From an uncultured Clostridium sp. (GTDB lineage Bacteria > Bacillota > Clostridia > Clostridiales > Clostridiaceae), in assembly GCF_937920395.1 (NCBI RefSeq), contig NZ_CALEVF010000238.1, positions 1-38,570 on the forward strand: 38,570 nucleotides of DNA. The letters run 5' to 3'. The notes beneath the pieces were generated by a model. That model was given only the letters and a program-made list of their open reading frames with translations. It ran no database searches and was not told the DNA's origin. Positions 9,697 through 18,090 of this stretch are shown piece after piece (position 1 is the stretch's first letter; every line of letters begins with the position of its first letter). Made by a program: the position numbers and the translations under genes.

Positions 9697-11444
9697 TATT
9701 TTAATTTCACAAGAACATAAAATTCAAAATTTTTAGACTCTAGTTTGCCATTAGAAATATTCTGATTTCCGGATAAATTTAAAAAATGTATTTTAATTTT
9801 AACCTTACTATTTTCATCTTCAAATGACATTTCCTTCTGCGCGATACTCTGATTCTTTTGGTTAATACCATATTTATTTATAAGTACAGTAGCAAAATCC
9901 TGTAGATTTTTTTCATAAATATTTTTTCCGTTTTGAGTTATCTTAAACAAAGTTGATTGATTATCAAAAGTCATATTATAAATTGTGTCTCTTGTAATTT
10001 GTTGAGTGTTATTATTTCTTAAATCAAATAGATAATTATATCCTTTTATATCCATTGGTTCTAATGTTGCCGTTGAATTAAAAAAATAGTAACCATTGTT
10101 ATTTTCATTATTCTCTTCAATATATTTTACACCTAATACTTTTTCTAACTCAGAAATTTTAAATTTCTTCGGTAACCCCTTAACATCTTCTAGATTGTGA
10201 TATCTATTAAAATAATTAAGAATACTCGTTATTTGTTTTGCATCTTCATCAGTAACCTTAGTTTTTACTTTAACTACTTTATTACCACTAATCATATTAT
10301 TTTTAATAAATATATTATTTAGCCTACTATTTTGACTATATTTTGAAATTGAGTAACTACTAAAAGGACCAAATACAGATACAAATGTTATTATTACAAA
10401 TGACACTGGAAGTATGATATTCATTAATTTCTTTGTACTTGCAAAATAGATCATAACTAAAAACACCCATAAACTAAGAACTACAACAAAATATCTGCTT
10501 TCAGTTACTCCATATGCGTTAATTCTTATCCATATAGAAATAAAAATCATAACCATAAGTGGGAGAATCACCTTTGGAAAATACTTTATAAATCGTCTTG
10601 GCCATGACTTTTCATTAATCAATGGTGATATGAAAAAACACACAGTCACACATATTACAGAATACCAAAGTACTAGATGAGACACAAGCCCTTGTGGCCA
10701 CTGTCTCGTGATAATTATCTTTCCAAAATATATATATAGTATTATTGTGTATACGCAAATAAGTGGCATTACTATATATAATATAAGTACATTAAGAAGA
10801 CGAGAATAGTCCTTTAAAGTTAATATCTCATTTTTAAATGGAATACCAGCTAGAAAAAATGAAGGTGCAAATACCCCAGCAACAATAAGTGCAGTGTAAT
10901 AATAAAACTCACTTATAATATTTACTCCTAAAAGCTTATCAATTGTAAAAAGTATTGCTGATAATCCAAGATATAAAACAAATGAATATAAAACAGTAGT
11001 AAAAAATCTAGAGAAAGCTTTTACAACATAAAGCTCAAAGCCATCACGATTTGGTAAATAAGTTATACATATGAAAACCAAATATAAAATAAGACTAAAA
11101 GCAGCATATCTTGACGTTGAAATCATTCCAATATTCTTAAGGAAGAAATAATAATATAAACTTAGTAATATAGCTCCTAGTAGATAAGAGACATATAATG
11201 ATGCCTTTTTATAAGTCTCTAGTCTTTCAAAGTAAAGCTTAATACATAATGAAAGTGGAATTCCAAGAGCTAGTATCATTGTTACTCTACTAAGAAATTC
11301 TATAAAATCACCATTAAATTGCGTTTTTACTTCAGATATATAAATCAACAATATGACACAAGAAGTTGAAATACCAATTGCTTGTGGAAATCTCTTAAGA
11401 CTATTTTTAATAGCTTTTAGCGTCTTTTTTAGTAAATCTTTCAT
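9696..11444 (-). CDS. DUF4153-type polytopic membrane protein
   Basis: A 582-residue protein with roughly 12 hydrophobic helices in residues 18-385 and a soluble C-terminal domain (about 385-582, rich in Asn and Lys). The length, the helix count and segments such as SRFFTTVLYSFVLYLGLSAI and FLAGIPF fit the DUF4153 family, which is of unknown function. The C-terminal tail contains the stretch YFFNSTATLEPMDIKGYNY and probably lies outside the membrane. ATG has GGGGGCGACAA upstream. It follows the rlmA-type gene by 83 nt on the same strand and has its own terminator. The family call is from overall pattern and not a residue signature. Confidence 0.65.
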   Translation of the reverse strand: MKDLLKKTLKAIKNSLKRFPQAIGISTSCVILLIYISEVKTQFNGDFIEFLSRVTMILALGIPLSLCIKLYFERLETYKKASLYVSYLLGAILLSLYYYFFLKNIGMISTSRYAAFSLILYLVFICITYLPNRDGFELYVVKAFSRFFTTVLYSFVLYLGLSAILFTIDKLLGVNIISEFYYYTALIVAGVFAPSFFLAGIPFKNEILTLKDYSRLLNVLILYIVMPLICVYTIILYIYFGKIIITRQWPQGLVSHLVLWYSVICVTVCFFISPLINEKSWPRRFIKYFPKVILPLMVMIFISIWIRINAYGVTESRYFVVVLSLWVFLVMIYFASTKKLMNIILPVSFVIITFVSVFGPFSSYSISKYSQNSRLNNIFIKNNMISGNKVVKVKTKVTDEDAKQITSILNYFNRYHNLEDVKGLPKKFKISELEKVLGVKYIEENNENNNGYYFFNSTATLEPMDIKGYNYLFDLRNNNTQQITRDTIYNMTFDNQSTLFKITQNGKNIYEKNLQDFATVLINKYGINQKNQSIAQKEMSFEDENSKVKIKIHFLNLSGNQNISNGKLESKNFEFYVLVKLK

Positions 11445-11527
11445 TTGTCGCCCCCACTTGAGTTTTCATTTTTACATCGAAGACAATATAATATATAAAC
11501 CATTTTACAACTTAAAATCAGGAAATA

Positions 11528-12388
11528 TTAACATTTTTCATATACGCTTATATTAAAATGGAGTGCTGTAGAAAGTTTAGAAGTATCACTCGCTTTTTCT
11601 TTCATAGCATTGTCAAAAGTCCAATAATAAGGAGTCATTCTTATAAGATTTTCAACACTTTCTCTATCTTCTAAATGTATATTGTACTTAACTTCTTCTT
11701 TTTGTATTAATTTAAATCCCTCAAAAATCGTTTGTTTTTCCTCATGTTTTCTAGCATTAACATATAATATCTCCTTTAAGCCATATAAATGTTCAATACC
11801 CGGTGTTACCACTACTAATTTTCCATTATCTTTTAATACCCTTTTAAGTTCTACATCATCAGAAGGTGCAAAATTTCTAATAATAACATCTATAGTACTC
11901 GGCATTATGGGTAAATTAAAATTACTGCTTACTATAAAGTTTATTTTTTTATCTCTCTTAGCTGCATAGGCAACTGCCGATTTCGATATATCTACACCAA
12001 AAAAATTAGCTCTTTTATTTAAATAGTCTTTAGATTCATTTACGTATATAGCTTCCTTTAGTCTCGACAAAAAATATCCTTCTCCACATCCTACATCAAG
12101 TATATTTATATCTTTTCTACTTATATTCGAAATTATTATCTCATTGAGTCTATCTGAAAAAGTGTGATAATATCCTCTGTTTAAGAAATCTTTACGTCCT
12201 TCCATCATTTCCTTGCCATCTCCAGGATCTTTGGTTTTCTTTTGATTAGCTAATAAAAGGTTAATATACCCTTTGCTGGATATATCATAACTATGATTAT
12301 TTGAACATACGAATTGTTTTTCATTTTTCTCAAGGCTTAAATTACATACGGGACATTTTAATATAGAATGTACATTTTCTATTGTCAC
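11528..12388 (-). CDS. rlmA: 23S rRNA (guanine-N1)-methyltransferase, RlmA family
   Basis: A 286-residue SAM-dependent methyltransferase. The N-terminal zinc finger is C12, C15, C28, H32 (KCPVCNLSL, FVCSNNHSYD), followed by the family block GYINLLLANQ, GDGKEMMEGRKDFLNRGYY and the SAM motif ILDVGCGEGYFLSRL. Family members methylate G745 or G748 of 23S rRNA; the Gram-positive TlrB branch can affect macrolide response. The start is my choice: GTG at 12388 with GGAAGG 10 nt upstream places the finger 11 residues from the N-terminus, as in E. coli RlmA. A longer TTG form from 12445 would abut the upstream gene but has no ribosome site. Confidence 0.88.
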   Translation of the reverse strand: MTIENVHSILKCPVCNLSLEKNEKQFVCSNNHSYDISSKGYINLLLANQKKTKDPGDGKEMMEGRKDFLNRGYYHTFSDRLNEIIISNISRKDINILDVGCGEGYFLSRLKEAIYVNESKDYLNKRANFFGVDISKSAVAYAAKRDKKINFIVSSNFNLPIMPSTIDVIIRNFAPSDDVELKRVLKDNGKLVVVTPGIEHLYGLKEILYVNARKHEEKQTIFEGFKLIQKEEVKYNIHLEDRESVENLIRMTPYYWTFDNAMKEKASDTSKLSTALHFNISVYEKC

Positions 12389-12445
12389 AAAATCACTACC
12401 TTCCAAAGAATAAACTAAATTACCATGTGTGCGTTTCTTAAACAA

Positions 12446-13486
12446 TTAGTCGTCTGTAATTTTAGGTTTACTTTTTTGGCTTAGATCTACCCCGATTAAA
12501 TCTAATAGGAATATAACTATTGGTATACCTAGTAAAAGACCCCATGTTCCCATAAAATGCTCTGATACTATTAATGTTGCAAAAGTAAAAAATATTGGAA
12601 GATGTGTAGTATCAGACATAAACTTTGGATTTAAAATATAACTTTCAATTGCATGAATTATAAAAATCATAATAAGCACAAAAATAACTTTAACTAATCC
12701 ACCAATTTTGAAAGCAATTAGACATAGTGGTATTAGAGAAATAAATACTCCAGCAACTGGTACAAGACTTAAAATAAATATCATAAATGCAAGCGCAAAT
12801 AATTGCGGAAAACCCATTATAGTAAGTCCTATAATTGATAATACGGTATTTGTAATTGCTATCATTATTTGAGCCTGGATCACTTTTCCAAAAGAATTTA
12901 AGAAGTTCTTTCCAAAATAGCTGAAATAATTATACGCAACTGCTATTCTACTATATTTAAACTTGTGAACAAAGTTTAAAATGCTTTTCTTTTCTAATAT
13001 AAATACTAGACTTAATAGGAGTGCCATAAAGAAATTAATACTCCATTTACCTAGATTTGTTACAAAAAGCATAATACTTTGAATTCCCGATTTAGCATAA
13101 CTCGCAATGTCAATTTGATTAAATATAGGTGTTAAATATGACATAACCCCTTTTGTGTTTTTCGCAAAATCTATGTACTCCATCTTATCCAAAATAAGTA
13201 AGCTCTCAGATATCGCTATTGGTATATATTTTACTGCTAAGAGCACTATAGTTACAGTAATAAATACATATATAATTATAGTAATAATCATTGGACTTAC
13301 TTTTATAATTTTATTGATTTGAGAAACTAATAAACTTTGCAAACTATTCACTAAATAAGTAATCATAAAAGTTAATAAAACTAAATTAAAAATGGATCTT
13401 ATTAAATACGCGAATAATACTATTGCTGCAAATAATAATATTTTCATAACTGACTCTCTCTTACATAACTGCTTTATCGTTTGCAT
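12446..13486 (-). CDS. AI-2E family transporter (TqsA/YtvI type permease)
   Basis: A 346-residue membrane protein with seven to eight predicted helices and a central soluble part (about residues 80-140). The late segment GFPQLFALAFMIFILSLVPV and the ending LIGVDLSQKS fit the PF01594 (AI-2E transporter) family. Members have been linked to autoinducer-2 export, sporulation (YtvI) or Na+/H+ exchange, so the substrate is not known. AAAGGAG precedes the ATG by 8 nt. The rlmA-type gene follows on the same strand and is probably cotranscribed. Confidence 0.85.
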   Translation of the reverse strand: MQTIKQLCKRESVMKILLFAAIVLFAYLIRSIFNLVLLTFMITYLVNSLQSLLVSQINKIIKVSPMIITIIIYVFITVTIVLLAVKYIPIAISESLLILDKMEYIDFAKNTKGVMSYLTPIFNQIDIASYAKSGIQSIMLFVTNLGKWSINFFMALLLSLVFILEKKSILNFVHKFKYSRIAVAYNYFSYFGKNFLNSFGKVIQAQIMIAITNTVLSIIGLTIMGFPQLFALAFMIFILSLVPVAGVFISLIPLCLIAFKIGGLVKVIFVLIMIFIIHAIESYILNPKFMSDTTHLPIFFTFATLIVSEHFMGTWGLLLGIPIVIFLLDLIGVDLSQKSKPKITDD

Positions 13487-13817
13487 TTAAGATACTCCTT
13501 TATTCCCTTTTATTAGTTGCTTTCAATTTATATTATATTTTGTCTTATTTATACCAGCATAATAAGTTATTTTTCGACTATTTCATTATAGCAAATTTTT
13601 TAACTTATTTCTATGTAATTACTCTTAAAAAGCTTAATCATTATATGCATAAATTAATTTTATACTTATAATTCCTATTTAAGCTAAAAACAAGTATAAC
13701 ATAAAGCTTAGTTTTTATAATTTACTATAATGCACCAAGTATAACAAAAATGGTGTATAATATTAATGCATCTAATAATATTATATCCTAAATAGAAAGT
13801 TTGGCGGTGAAAAATAA
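13487..13817. other. Intergenic region, divergent promoters
   Basis: This AT-rich gap separates the AI-2E gene (minus) from the thioredoxin-like gene (plus). A TATAAT at 13756-13761 (GGTGTATAAT) may be the -10 box of the latter; no good -35 is seen at 17 nt. No ORF with a ribosome site, repeat or RNA motif was found. Confidence 0.4.
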
Positions 13818-14078
13818 ATGAAACCAATAATTATGTTTGTAACTGAATGGTGTCCATATTGTAAAAAAGCACTTGGTTGGATGGAAAATATAAAAAAACA
13901 AAATCCAGAATACGCTAATATTGAAATTAAAATAATTGATGAAGAACTAGAACCCGATATAGCAAAGCAATATAACTATTATTATGTACCTACCTATTAT
14001 GTCGATGGAATTAAAGTTCATGAAGGTGTTACCTCTAAAAATATTATTAACGGAATATTTGAAAAGGCTTTTAAATGA
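13818..14078 (+). CDS. Thioredoxin/glutaredoxin-like CPYC protein
   Basis: An 86-residue thioredoxin-fold protein. The N-terminal strand IIMFVTEW leads to the redox motif C12-P-Y-C15 (WCPYCKKALGWM), and the later VPTYYVDG holds the expected cis-proline before a beta-strand. CPYC is the classic glutaredoxin motif. Proteins of this size in Clostridium usually serve as small thiol-disulfide carriers. GGCGGTGA precedes the ATG. It stands alone between divergent and convergent neighbours, so partners cannot be inferred from context. Confidence 0.85.
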   Translation: MKPIIMFVTEWCPYCKKALGWMENIKKQNPEYANIEIKIIDEELEPDIAKQYNYYYVPTYYVDGIKVHEGVTSKNIINGIFEKAFK

Positions 14079-14152
14079 TTTTTTTCACTATAGCAAAAAA
14101 AGAATTAGGAAGATGATTCTAAATTATCTTCTTACACTTTTTATATTTGATT

Positions 14153-14863
14153 CTAACTTGATATAGTTTCAATTCTAACTTTGTTTTCCAATTTTTTATA
14201 ATTAATCACTCTTTTAATCTTTATAATTGATAAATCATTATTTTTCAACATACTTAAGTTGCTTTTTCTAATTTCAGATAATGTCGATTTATAAATTGAT
14301 ATTTTCTTGTTATATCTATCTATACTATTATTAAAATCATGCTCTTTTTTTCGTATTTTATTTTTTCTTTCATTACATTGTTTTATTTTTACTTTTATAC
14401 ATAGTTCATTAGAATAATTTTGATAAACCTTCTTGTATTTTTTTACAATTAATTTTTTAATAAATTTAAATTTTTCTCTACTGATAAATATTTCGAGATC
14501 TTCATTTAATATTCTACATTGTTGCTTCTCTTCAAGTATATTGCATTCTAATCCCTTTAAATGTGATCTTAATGTTTTAATATTTTCCTTAGCCGCTTTA
14601 ATTTTATCTCCTAGATCTATCTTATCTCTTTTATTATTATTAATTCTAAATTTATTTATATTTATACTTTCAATGAGCTCCTTTTTACTTAACTCTAAAG
14701 ACTCCCACATAAAGTTTTGTATCTTAAATAGTTTGCATATGTCTATTCTAGAATAAGTTAAATTTACGAGTAATTCTTTGTGTTTTTCTATAATCGAATT
14801 ACTTAATTCAAATTCTTTTATAATACAACTGAATACAATATTCTCTTTTAATGTAAAAGTCAT
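14153..14863 (-). CDS. Coiled-coil protein of unknown function
   Basis: A 236-residue, very Lys/Ile/Asn-rich protein with long predicted helices: about residues 60-135 and 140-205 show heptad-like spacing of Leu/Ile (for example KIKAAKENIKTLRSHLKGLE). No signal peptide, membrane helix or catalytic motif is seen. It contains few cysteines (about 7 scattered) and no recognisable domain. GGGGG lies 9 nt before the ATG. It is divergent from the 23-codon ORF at 14993. I do not recognise a family. Confidence 0.6.
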   Translation of the reverse strand: MTFTLKENIVFSCIIKEFELSNSIIEKHKELLVNLTYSRIDICKLFKIQNFMWESLELSKKELIESININKFRINNNKRDKIDLGDKIKAAKENIKTLRSHLKGLECNILEEKQQCRILNEDLEIFISREKFKFIKKLIVKKYKKVYQNYSNELCIKVKIKQCNERKNKIRKKEHDFNNSIDRYNKKISIYKSTLSEIRKSNLSMLKNNDLSIIKIKRVINYKKLENKVRIETISS

Positions 14864-14912
14864 CAGTTACAGCCCCCTTGATTTAATTATAATTTTTTTA
14901 TTTTTTAATTAT

Positions 14913-14941
14913 GCATACCTTTATAATCATGGGATATACTA
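14913..14941 (+). promoter_or_regulatory. Candidate forespore (sigma-F/G) promoter
   Basis: GCATA (14913-14917), 17 nt, TATACTA (14935-14941) resembles sigma-G GHATR-N18-CATNHTA with one base change and one-nt shorter spacing. The same stretch read as GGATATACTA also fits the sigma-F -10 fairly well. Transcription would begin near 14949, 44 nt before the 23-codon ORF. Confidence 0.4.
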
Positions 14942-14992
14942 CTATTGTAGTCGACAAACAAACATTAAACTTATAGTAGGGAGATGTTAGTT

Positions 14993-15064
14993 ATGTTAAA
15001 TAATAAATTATTTGTAATTTTAGGCGCAAGCAGTATTGCTGGGGCTAAAAACGGTGACTACTAA
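14993..15064 (+). CDS. Putative 23-residue peptide
   Basis: A short ORF encoding MLNNKLFVILGAS followed by SIAGAKNGDY, then TAA. It has a good ribosome site, AGGGAG about 9 nt before the ATG, a candidate forespore promoter upstream, and three hairpins directly downstream, the last a strong terminator. The peptide is a hydrophobic N-terminal half with a polar, glycine-containing end; there are no cysteines and no double-glycine leader. It could be a small membrane or spore peptide, a secreted signal, or simply a leader on a small RNA. I recognise no family. Confidence 0.45.
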   Translation: MLNNKLFVILGASSIAGAKNGDY

Positions 15065-15068
15065 CTAA

Positions 15069-15121
15069 TTCTGTATGAAAATTAAAATACAGAATAGTAA
15101 ATTCATATATTAATATGAATT
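15069..15121 (+). other. Two tandem hairpins downstream of the 23-codon ORF
   Basis: TTCTGTAT (15069-15076) pairs with ATACAGAA (15087-15094), and AATTCATAT (15100-15108) pairs with ATATGAATT (15113-15121). Together with the terminator at 15124-15160 they make three stem-loops in 92 nt, which suggests a structured transcript. Confidence 0.55.
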
Positions 15122-15123
15122 AG

Positions 15124-15160
15124 TAAAGCCAATGATTATTGTAAATAATCATTGGCTTTA
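15124..15160. terminator. Strong bidirectional hairpin terminator
   Basis: A 17-bp perfect stem (15124-15140 with 15144-15160; arm AAAGCCAATGATTATT plus a leading T) has a 3-nt GTA loop. It lies between the 23-codon ORF (plus) and the DEAD-box helicase (minus). The T-tract after it is short and broken on both strands (TTTATGCTTTT; TTTACTAATT). Confidence 0.7.
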
Positions 15161-15179
15161 TGCTTTTATCCTATATTAT

Positions 15180-16454
15180 TTATCTTGTAGTTCTCGTATT
15201 TTTATGAAAATTTTGACCTTGCTGATTTCTTCCATTTCTTTTAGCATAACCATTAGAACGAGACTTTCCAGTAGGATTCTTTTTAACATTATCCTTATTT
15301 ACTATTGTTACCACATTACTTGCAGGATAAGGATGATCCTCTATTACTGGTATTGATTTAGATATAACCTTTTCAATATCCTTAAGAAAAGGTTTTTCTT
15401 CTACATCACAAAACGATAATGCAACTCCGCCTAGTCCTGCTCTACCAGTTCTGCCTATTCTATGAACATAAGTTTCTGGAATATTAGGTAAGTCAAAATT
15501 AATTACATGAGATAATTCATCAACATCTATTCCTCTTGCTGCTATATCAGTCGCAACTAATACTCTTGTTATTCCTTGTTTAAAATTATTTAATGCAAGT
15601 TGCCTAGCACTCTGTGATTTATTACCATGAATAGCTTGAGCCTCTATTCCTTCATTATTTAAGTCCTTAGTTATTTTATTAGCTCCATGTTTCGTTCTTG
15701 AAAATACCAAAGCAGAAACTATAGATTTGTCTTTTAGTAAATGAATAAGCAATGATTTTTTATCTTTTTTATCTACAAAATATACTGCTTGCTCAATAAG
15801 TTCTATAGTTGATGAAACAGGTGTTACTGCTACTTTAACTGGATTCACAAGAATATTATCCACAAGCTTTGAAATTTCATTAGGCATAGTTGCTGAGAAT
15901 AACATAGTTTGCCTAATCTTAGGTAATTGTGCTATTATTTTTTTTACATCACGTAAAAATCCCATATCTAGCATACGGTCTGCCTCATCAAGTACAAACA
16001 TCTCAACATGATGTATGTTTATGAATCTCTGCTGCATAAGATCAAGTAATCTACCAGTAGTTGCAATTAAAATATCTACTCCATCTTTTAACGCGTCAGT
16101 TTGTCTTTTTTGTGATACTCCTCCAAAAATTACGGTACTAGTAAGATTCATATACTTACCATATGATTCAAAACTTTCTCCAATTTGAATTGCAAGTTCT
16201 CTAGTAGGTGCGAGTATTAAAGCCTTTATATTTTTAGGTCCTTTTATAACCTTTTGTTTCCCACAAAGAGTTTGTAGTATAGGAATAGCAAATGCTGCCG
16301 TCTTTCCAGTACCTGTTTGAGCACAACCTAGAAAATCCTTACCTTCTAATATACTAGGAATTGAGGCCTCTTGTATAGGAGTAGGTTCCACATATCCCTG
16401 ATCTTTTAATGCTTTTTTTATTGGTGTAATGAGATTTAAATCTTCGAATAACAT
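15180..16454 (-). CDS. DEAD-box ATP-dependent RNA helicase
   Basis: A 424-residue helicase of the RhlE/CshA type. Motifs in order: Q-motif PTPIQ (25-29), Walker A AQTGTGKT (45-52), PTRELA (83-88), GG and TTGR, DEAD (156-159), SAT, and the C-terminal RecA lobe with ARGIDVDELSHVINFDLP and HRIGRTGRAG. The tail after about residue 380 is basic, Asn/Gly/Arg-rich (KSRSNGYAKRNGRN...), as usual for RNA-binding extensions. Such enzymes remodel mRNA and ribosome assembly RNA and are often cold-induced. AAAGGAG precedes the ATG; the upstream gap is long (457 nt), which would allow a regulated leader. Confidence 0.95.
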   Translation of the reverse strand: MLFEDLNLITPIKKALKDQGYVEPTPIQEASIPSILEGKDFLGCAQTGTGKTAAFAIPILQTLCGKQKVIKGPKNIKALILAPTRELAIQIGESFESYGKYMNLTSTVIFGGVSQKRQTDALKDGVDILIATTGRLLDLMQQRFINIHHVEMFVLDEADRMLDMGFLRDVKKIIAQLPKIRQTMLFSATMPNEISKLVDNILVNPVKVAVTPVSSTIELIEQAVYFVDKKDKKSLLIHLLKDKSIVSALVFSRTKHGANKITKDLNNEGIEAQAIHGNKSQSARQLALNNFKQGITRVLVATDIAARGIDVDELSHVINFDLPNIPETYVHRIGRTGRAGLGGVALSFCDVEEKPFLKDIEKVISKSIPVIEDHPYPASNVVTIVNKDNVKKNPTGKSRSNGYAKRNGRNQQGQNFHKNTRTTR

Positions 16455-16841
16455 TTTTTCTCCTTTGGAAGTGGCTGTCTTGAACTTTAAATGTCACAAA
16501 TCACTAATATCCTGTTATGAATCTTCTTGAAAATTGGAAACAACAACTTTCTTCCATGATTATATTGCATCTAAGAAACCACCCTTTATTAGCGATATGA
16601 GTATATTTAGGCTGATTAATTTTCATTTAGCTCTGACTTTATAAGGTCTTTGATATATAAATAAATGTGTTTCACTTTTATCAACTTTGATTTTACAATT
16701 TTATAATTTAAATGTTCGTAACACTCATATTTTTTAATTATAACATATTTCTAGTCTTCTAGCTATTGTTGTAGTTTTTACATCTCAATAATAAAGAATA
16801 TTATAAGTTATTTTATTTTTTTCATATACTTAATTTATTGT
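16455..16841. other. Long AT-rich intergenic region
   Basis: The gap between the helicase (minus) and the dehydrogenase (plus) holds no ORF with a ribosome site. It may contain the helicase leader; I found no cold-shock box, riboswitch or long inverted repeat that I could support. Confidence 0.4.
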
Positions 16842-16869
16842 GAATATAAATGATGAATAACCATAAACT
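16842..16869 (+). promoter_or_regulatory. Candidate sigma-E-like promoter of the dehydrogenase gene
   Basis: GAATATA (16842-16848), 13 nt, CATAAACT (16862-16869) resembles the mother-cell sigma-E pattern (AATATT, 14-15 nt, CATACANT). The spacing is one nt short, so this is tentative. A start near 16876 would leave a 36-nt leader. Confidence 0.3.
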
Positions 16870-16885
16870 ACAGCTATAAAATATA

Positions 16886-16899
16886 TTTTGTATACAAAA
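16886..16899. promoter_or_regulatory. 14-bp palindrome at the dehydrogenase ribosome site
   Basis: TTTTGTATACAAAA is a perfect palindrome that runs directly into the AAAAGGAGA ribosome site. It could be an operator or just a chance AT-rich symmetry. Confidence 0.3.
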
Positions 16900-16911
16900 G
16901 GAGACCTTTTT

Positions 16912-17781
16912 ATGAATGAAAGTTTTAATTTTCCAATGAGTGTACCTAATCAACACCAAGCTAAGCAACCAGGTTTTGAAACGCTAATGAACCCCAGACC
17001 TATTTTTGAAGATCCAAATTGCATAGGTTCTGGAAAGTTAATTAACAAAGTTGCCCTAATCACAGGTGGGGATAGTGGAATTGGAAGAGCAGTTGCTCTT
17101 GCATATGCAAGAGAGGGCGCTGATATAGCCATAGTATATCTTAACGAACACGAAGATGCGACAGAGACTAAAAAACTTGTTGAAACAAAGGGTAGAAAGT
17201 GTATTTTGATTGCTGGAGATATTGGTGATGATACTTTTTGTGTAAATGCTGTCAGTAAAACAATAAAGGAATTAAGTAACATAGATATTCTTATAAATAA
17301 TGCCGGAGAACAACATCCTCAAAACAGTATTGAAGATATTACAAAAGATCAACTAGAGAGAACTTTTAAAACCAATATTTTTGGAATGTTTTACATGGTT
17401 AAAGCAACACTACCTTATTTAAAAGAAGGTTCTACAATTATAAATACTTCCTCTGTCACTGCCTACAAAGGACATAAATCTTTAATTGATTACTCATCGA
17501 CTAAGGGAGCAATAGTTACATTTACTCGTTCGCTTGCTCTTTCCCTCGCAAATAGAAAAATACGAGTTAATGCAGTAGCCCCTGGTCCCATATGGACACC
17601 ACTCATACCGTCTTCATTTAGTGAAAATGAAGTTGGACAATTTGGAATCAATACTCCTATGGGAAGGCCTGGTCAACCAGTTGAACTTGCTGAAACCTAT
17701 GTGTTTTTAGCGTCAAGTGGTGCATCTTATATAAGTGGTGAAACAATTCATGTTAATGGCTGTACAGTTATAAATGGATAA
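16912..17781 (+). CDS. Short-chain dehydrogenase/reductase (GSP39/YhdF type)
   Basis: A 289-residue NAD(P)-dependent oxidoreductase. Rossmann motif TGGDSGIGRA (51-60), NNAG (129-132), catalytic Ser near 180 and Y194-x3-K198 (YSSTK) are intact. The 40-residue N-terminal extension (MNESFNFPMSVPNQHQAKQP...) before the core is the mark of the stress-protein-39/YghA subgroup, often annotated as glucose dehydrogenase-like; the substrate is unknown. I chose ATG at 16912, with AAAGGAGA 8 nt upstream, over an in-frame codon at 16888. It stands alone with its own promoter and a palindromic terminator downstream. Confidence 0.93.
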   Translation: MNESFNFPMSVPNQHQAKQPGFETLMNPRPIFEDPNCIGSGKLINKVALITGGDSGIGRAVALAYAREGADIAIVYLNEHEDATETKKLVETKGRKCILIAGDIGDDTFCVNAVSKTIKELSNIDILINNAGEQHPQNSIEDITKDQLERTFKTNIFGMFYMVKATLPYLKEGSTIINTSSVTAYKGHKSLIDYSSTKGAIVTFTRSLALSLANRKIRVNAVAPGPIWTPLIPSSFSENEVGQFGINTPMGRPGQPVELAETYVFLASSGASYISGETIHVNGCTVING

Positions 17782-18090
17782 TATAACTTACTGAGCCATT
17801 AACATAATTTATATTTTTTTAGTTTTAAAATAGTAAATAACATAATAATAGGCAGCAAAGCTTTGCTGCCTATTATTATGTTATTTGAAATTATATTTAC
17901 TTAATTATGTATTAATACATATAAACATATTTTTTATATTTTAGGAAATTACATATAATTTTTGTTAATATATCCACACATATAATAATAGTTCATAGGC
18001 AATTATATATAGCAAAAGTATTATTAAAATTGATTTGATTTTTGTGAATTTATAATATCAATATTACTGAATAAGGAGGAAATTTTTATC
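17782..18090. other. Intergenic region with palindrome
   Basis: The gap between the dehydrogenase and the M15 peptidase gene holds the 52-bp palindrome (17835-17886) and an AT-rich leader. A CATATAATA at about 17980 resembles a mother-cell -10 box, without a convincing -35. Confidence 0.4.
17835..17886. terminator. 52-bp perfect palindrome, probable terminator
   Basis: The sequence reads identically on both strands across 26+26 bases with no spacer (centre GCAAAGCTTTGC at 17855-17866; GC-rich core GGCAGCAAAG/CTTTGCTGCC). It begins about 54 nt after the dehydrogenase stop. As RNA it forms a 24-bp stem with a 4-nt loop. A clean T-run is absent after the stem (TTATTTGAAATT). Confidence 0.7.

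Noticed and set aside
12389..12445. TTG-started extension of the rlmA-type gene
   Set aside because: No ribosome site and an extra 19 residues before the zinc finger not expected in the family; GTG at 12388 has GGAAGG.
14778..14990. Plus-strand frame overlapping the start of the coiled-coil gene
   Set aside because: No ribosome site and crosses the candidate promoter of the 23-codon ORF.
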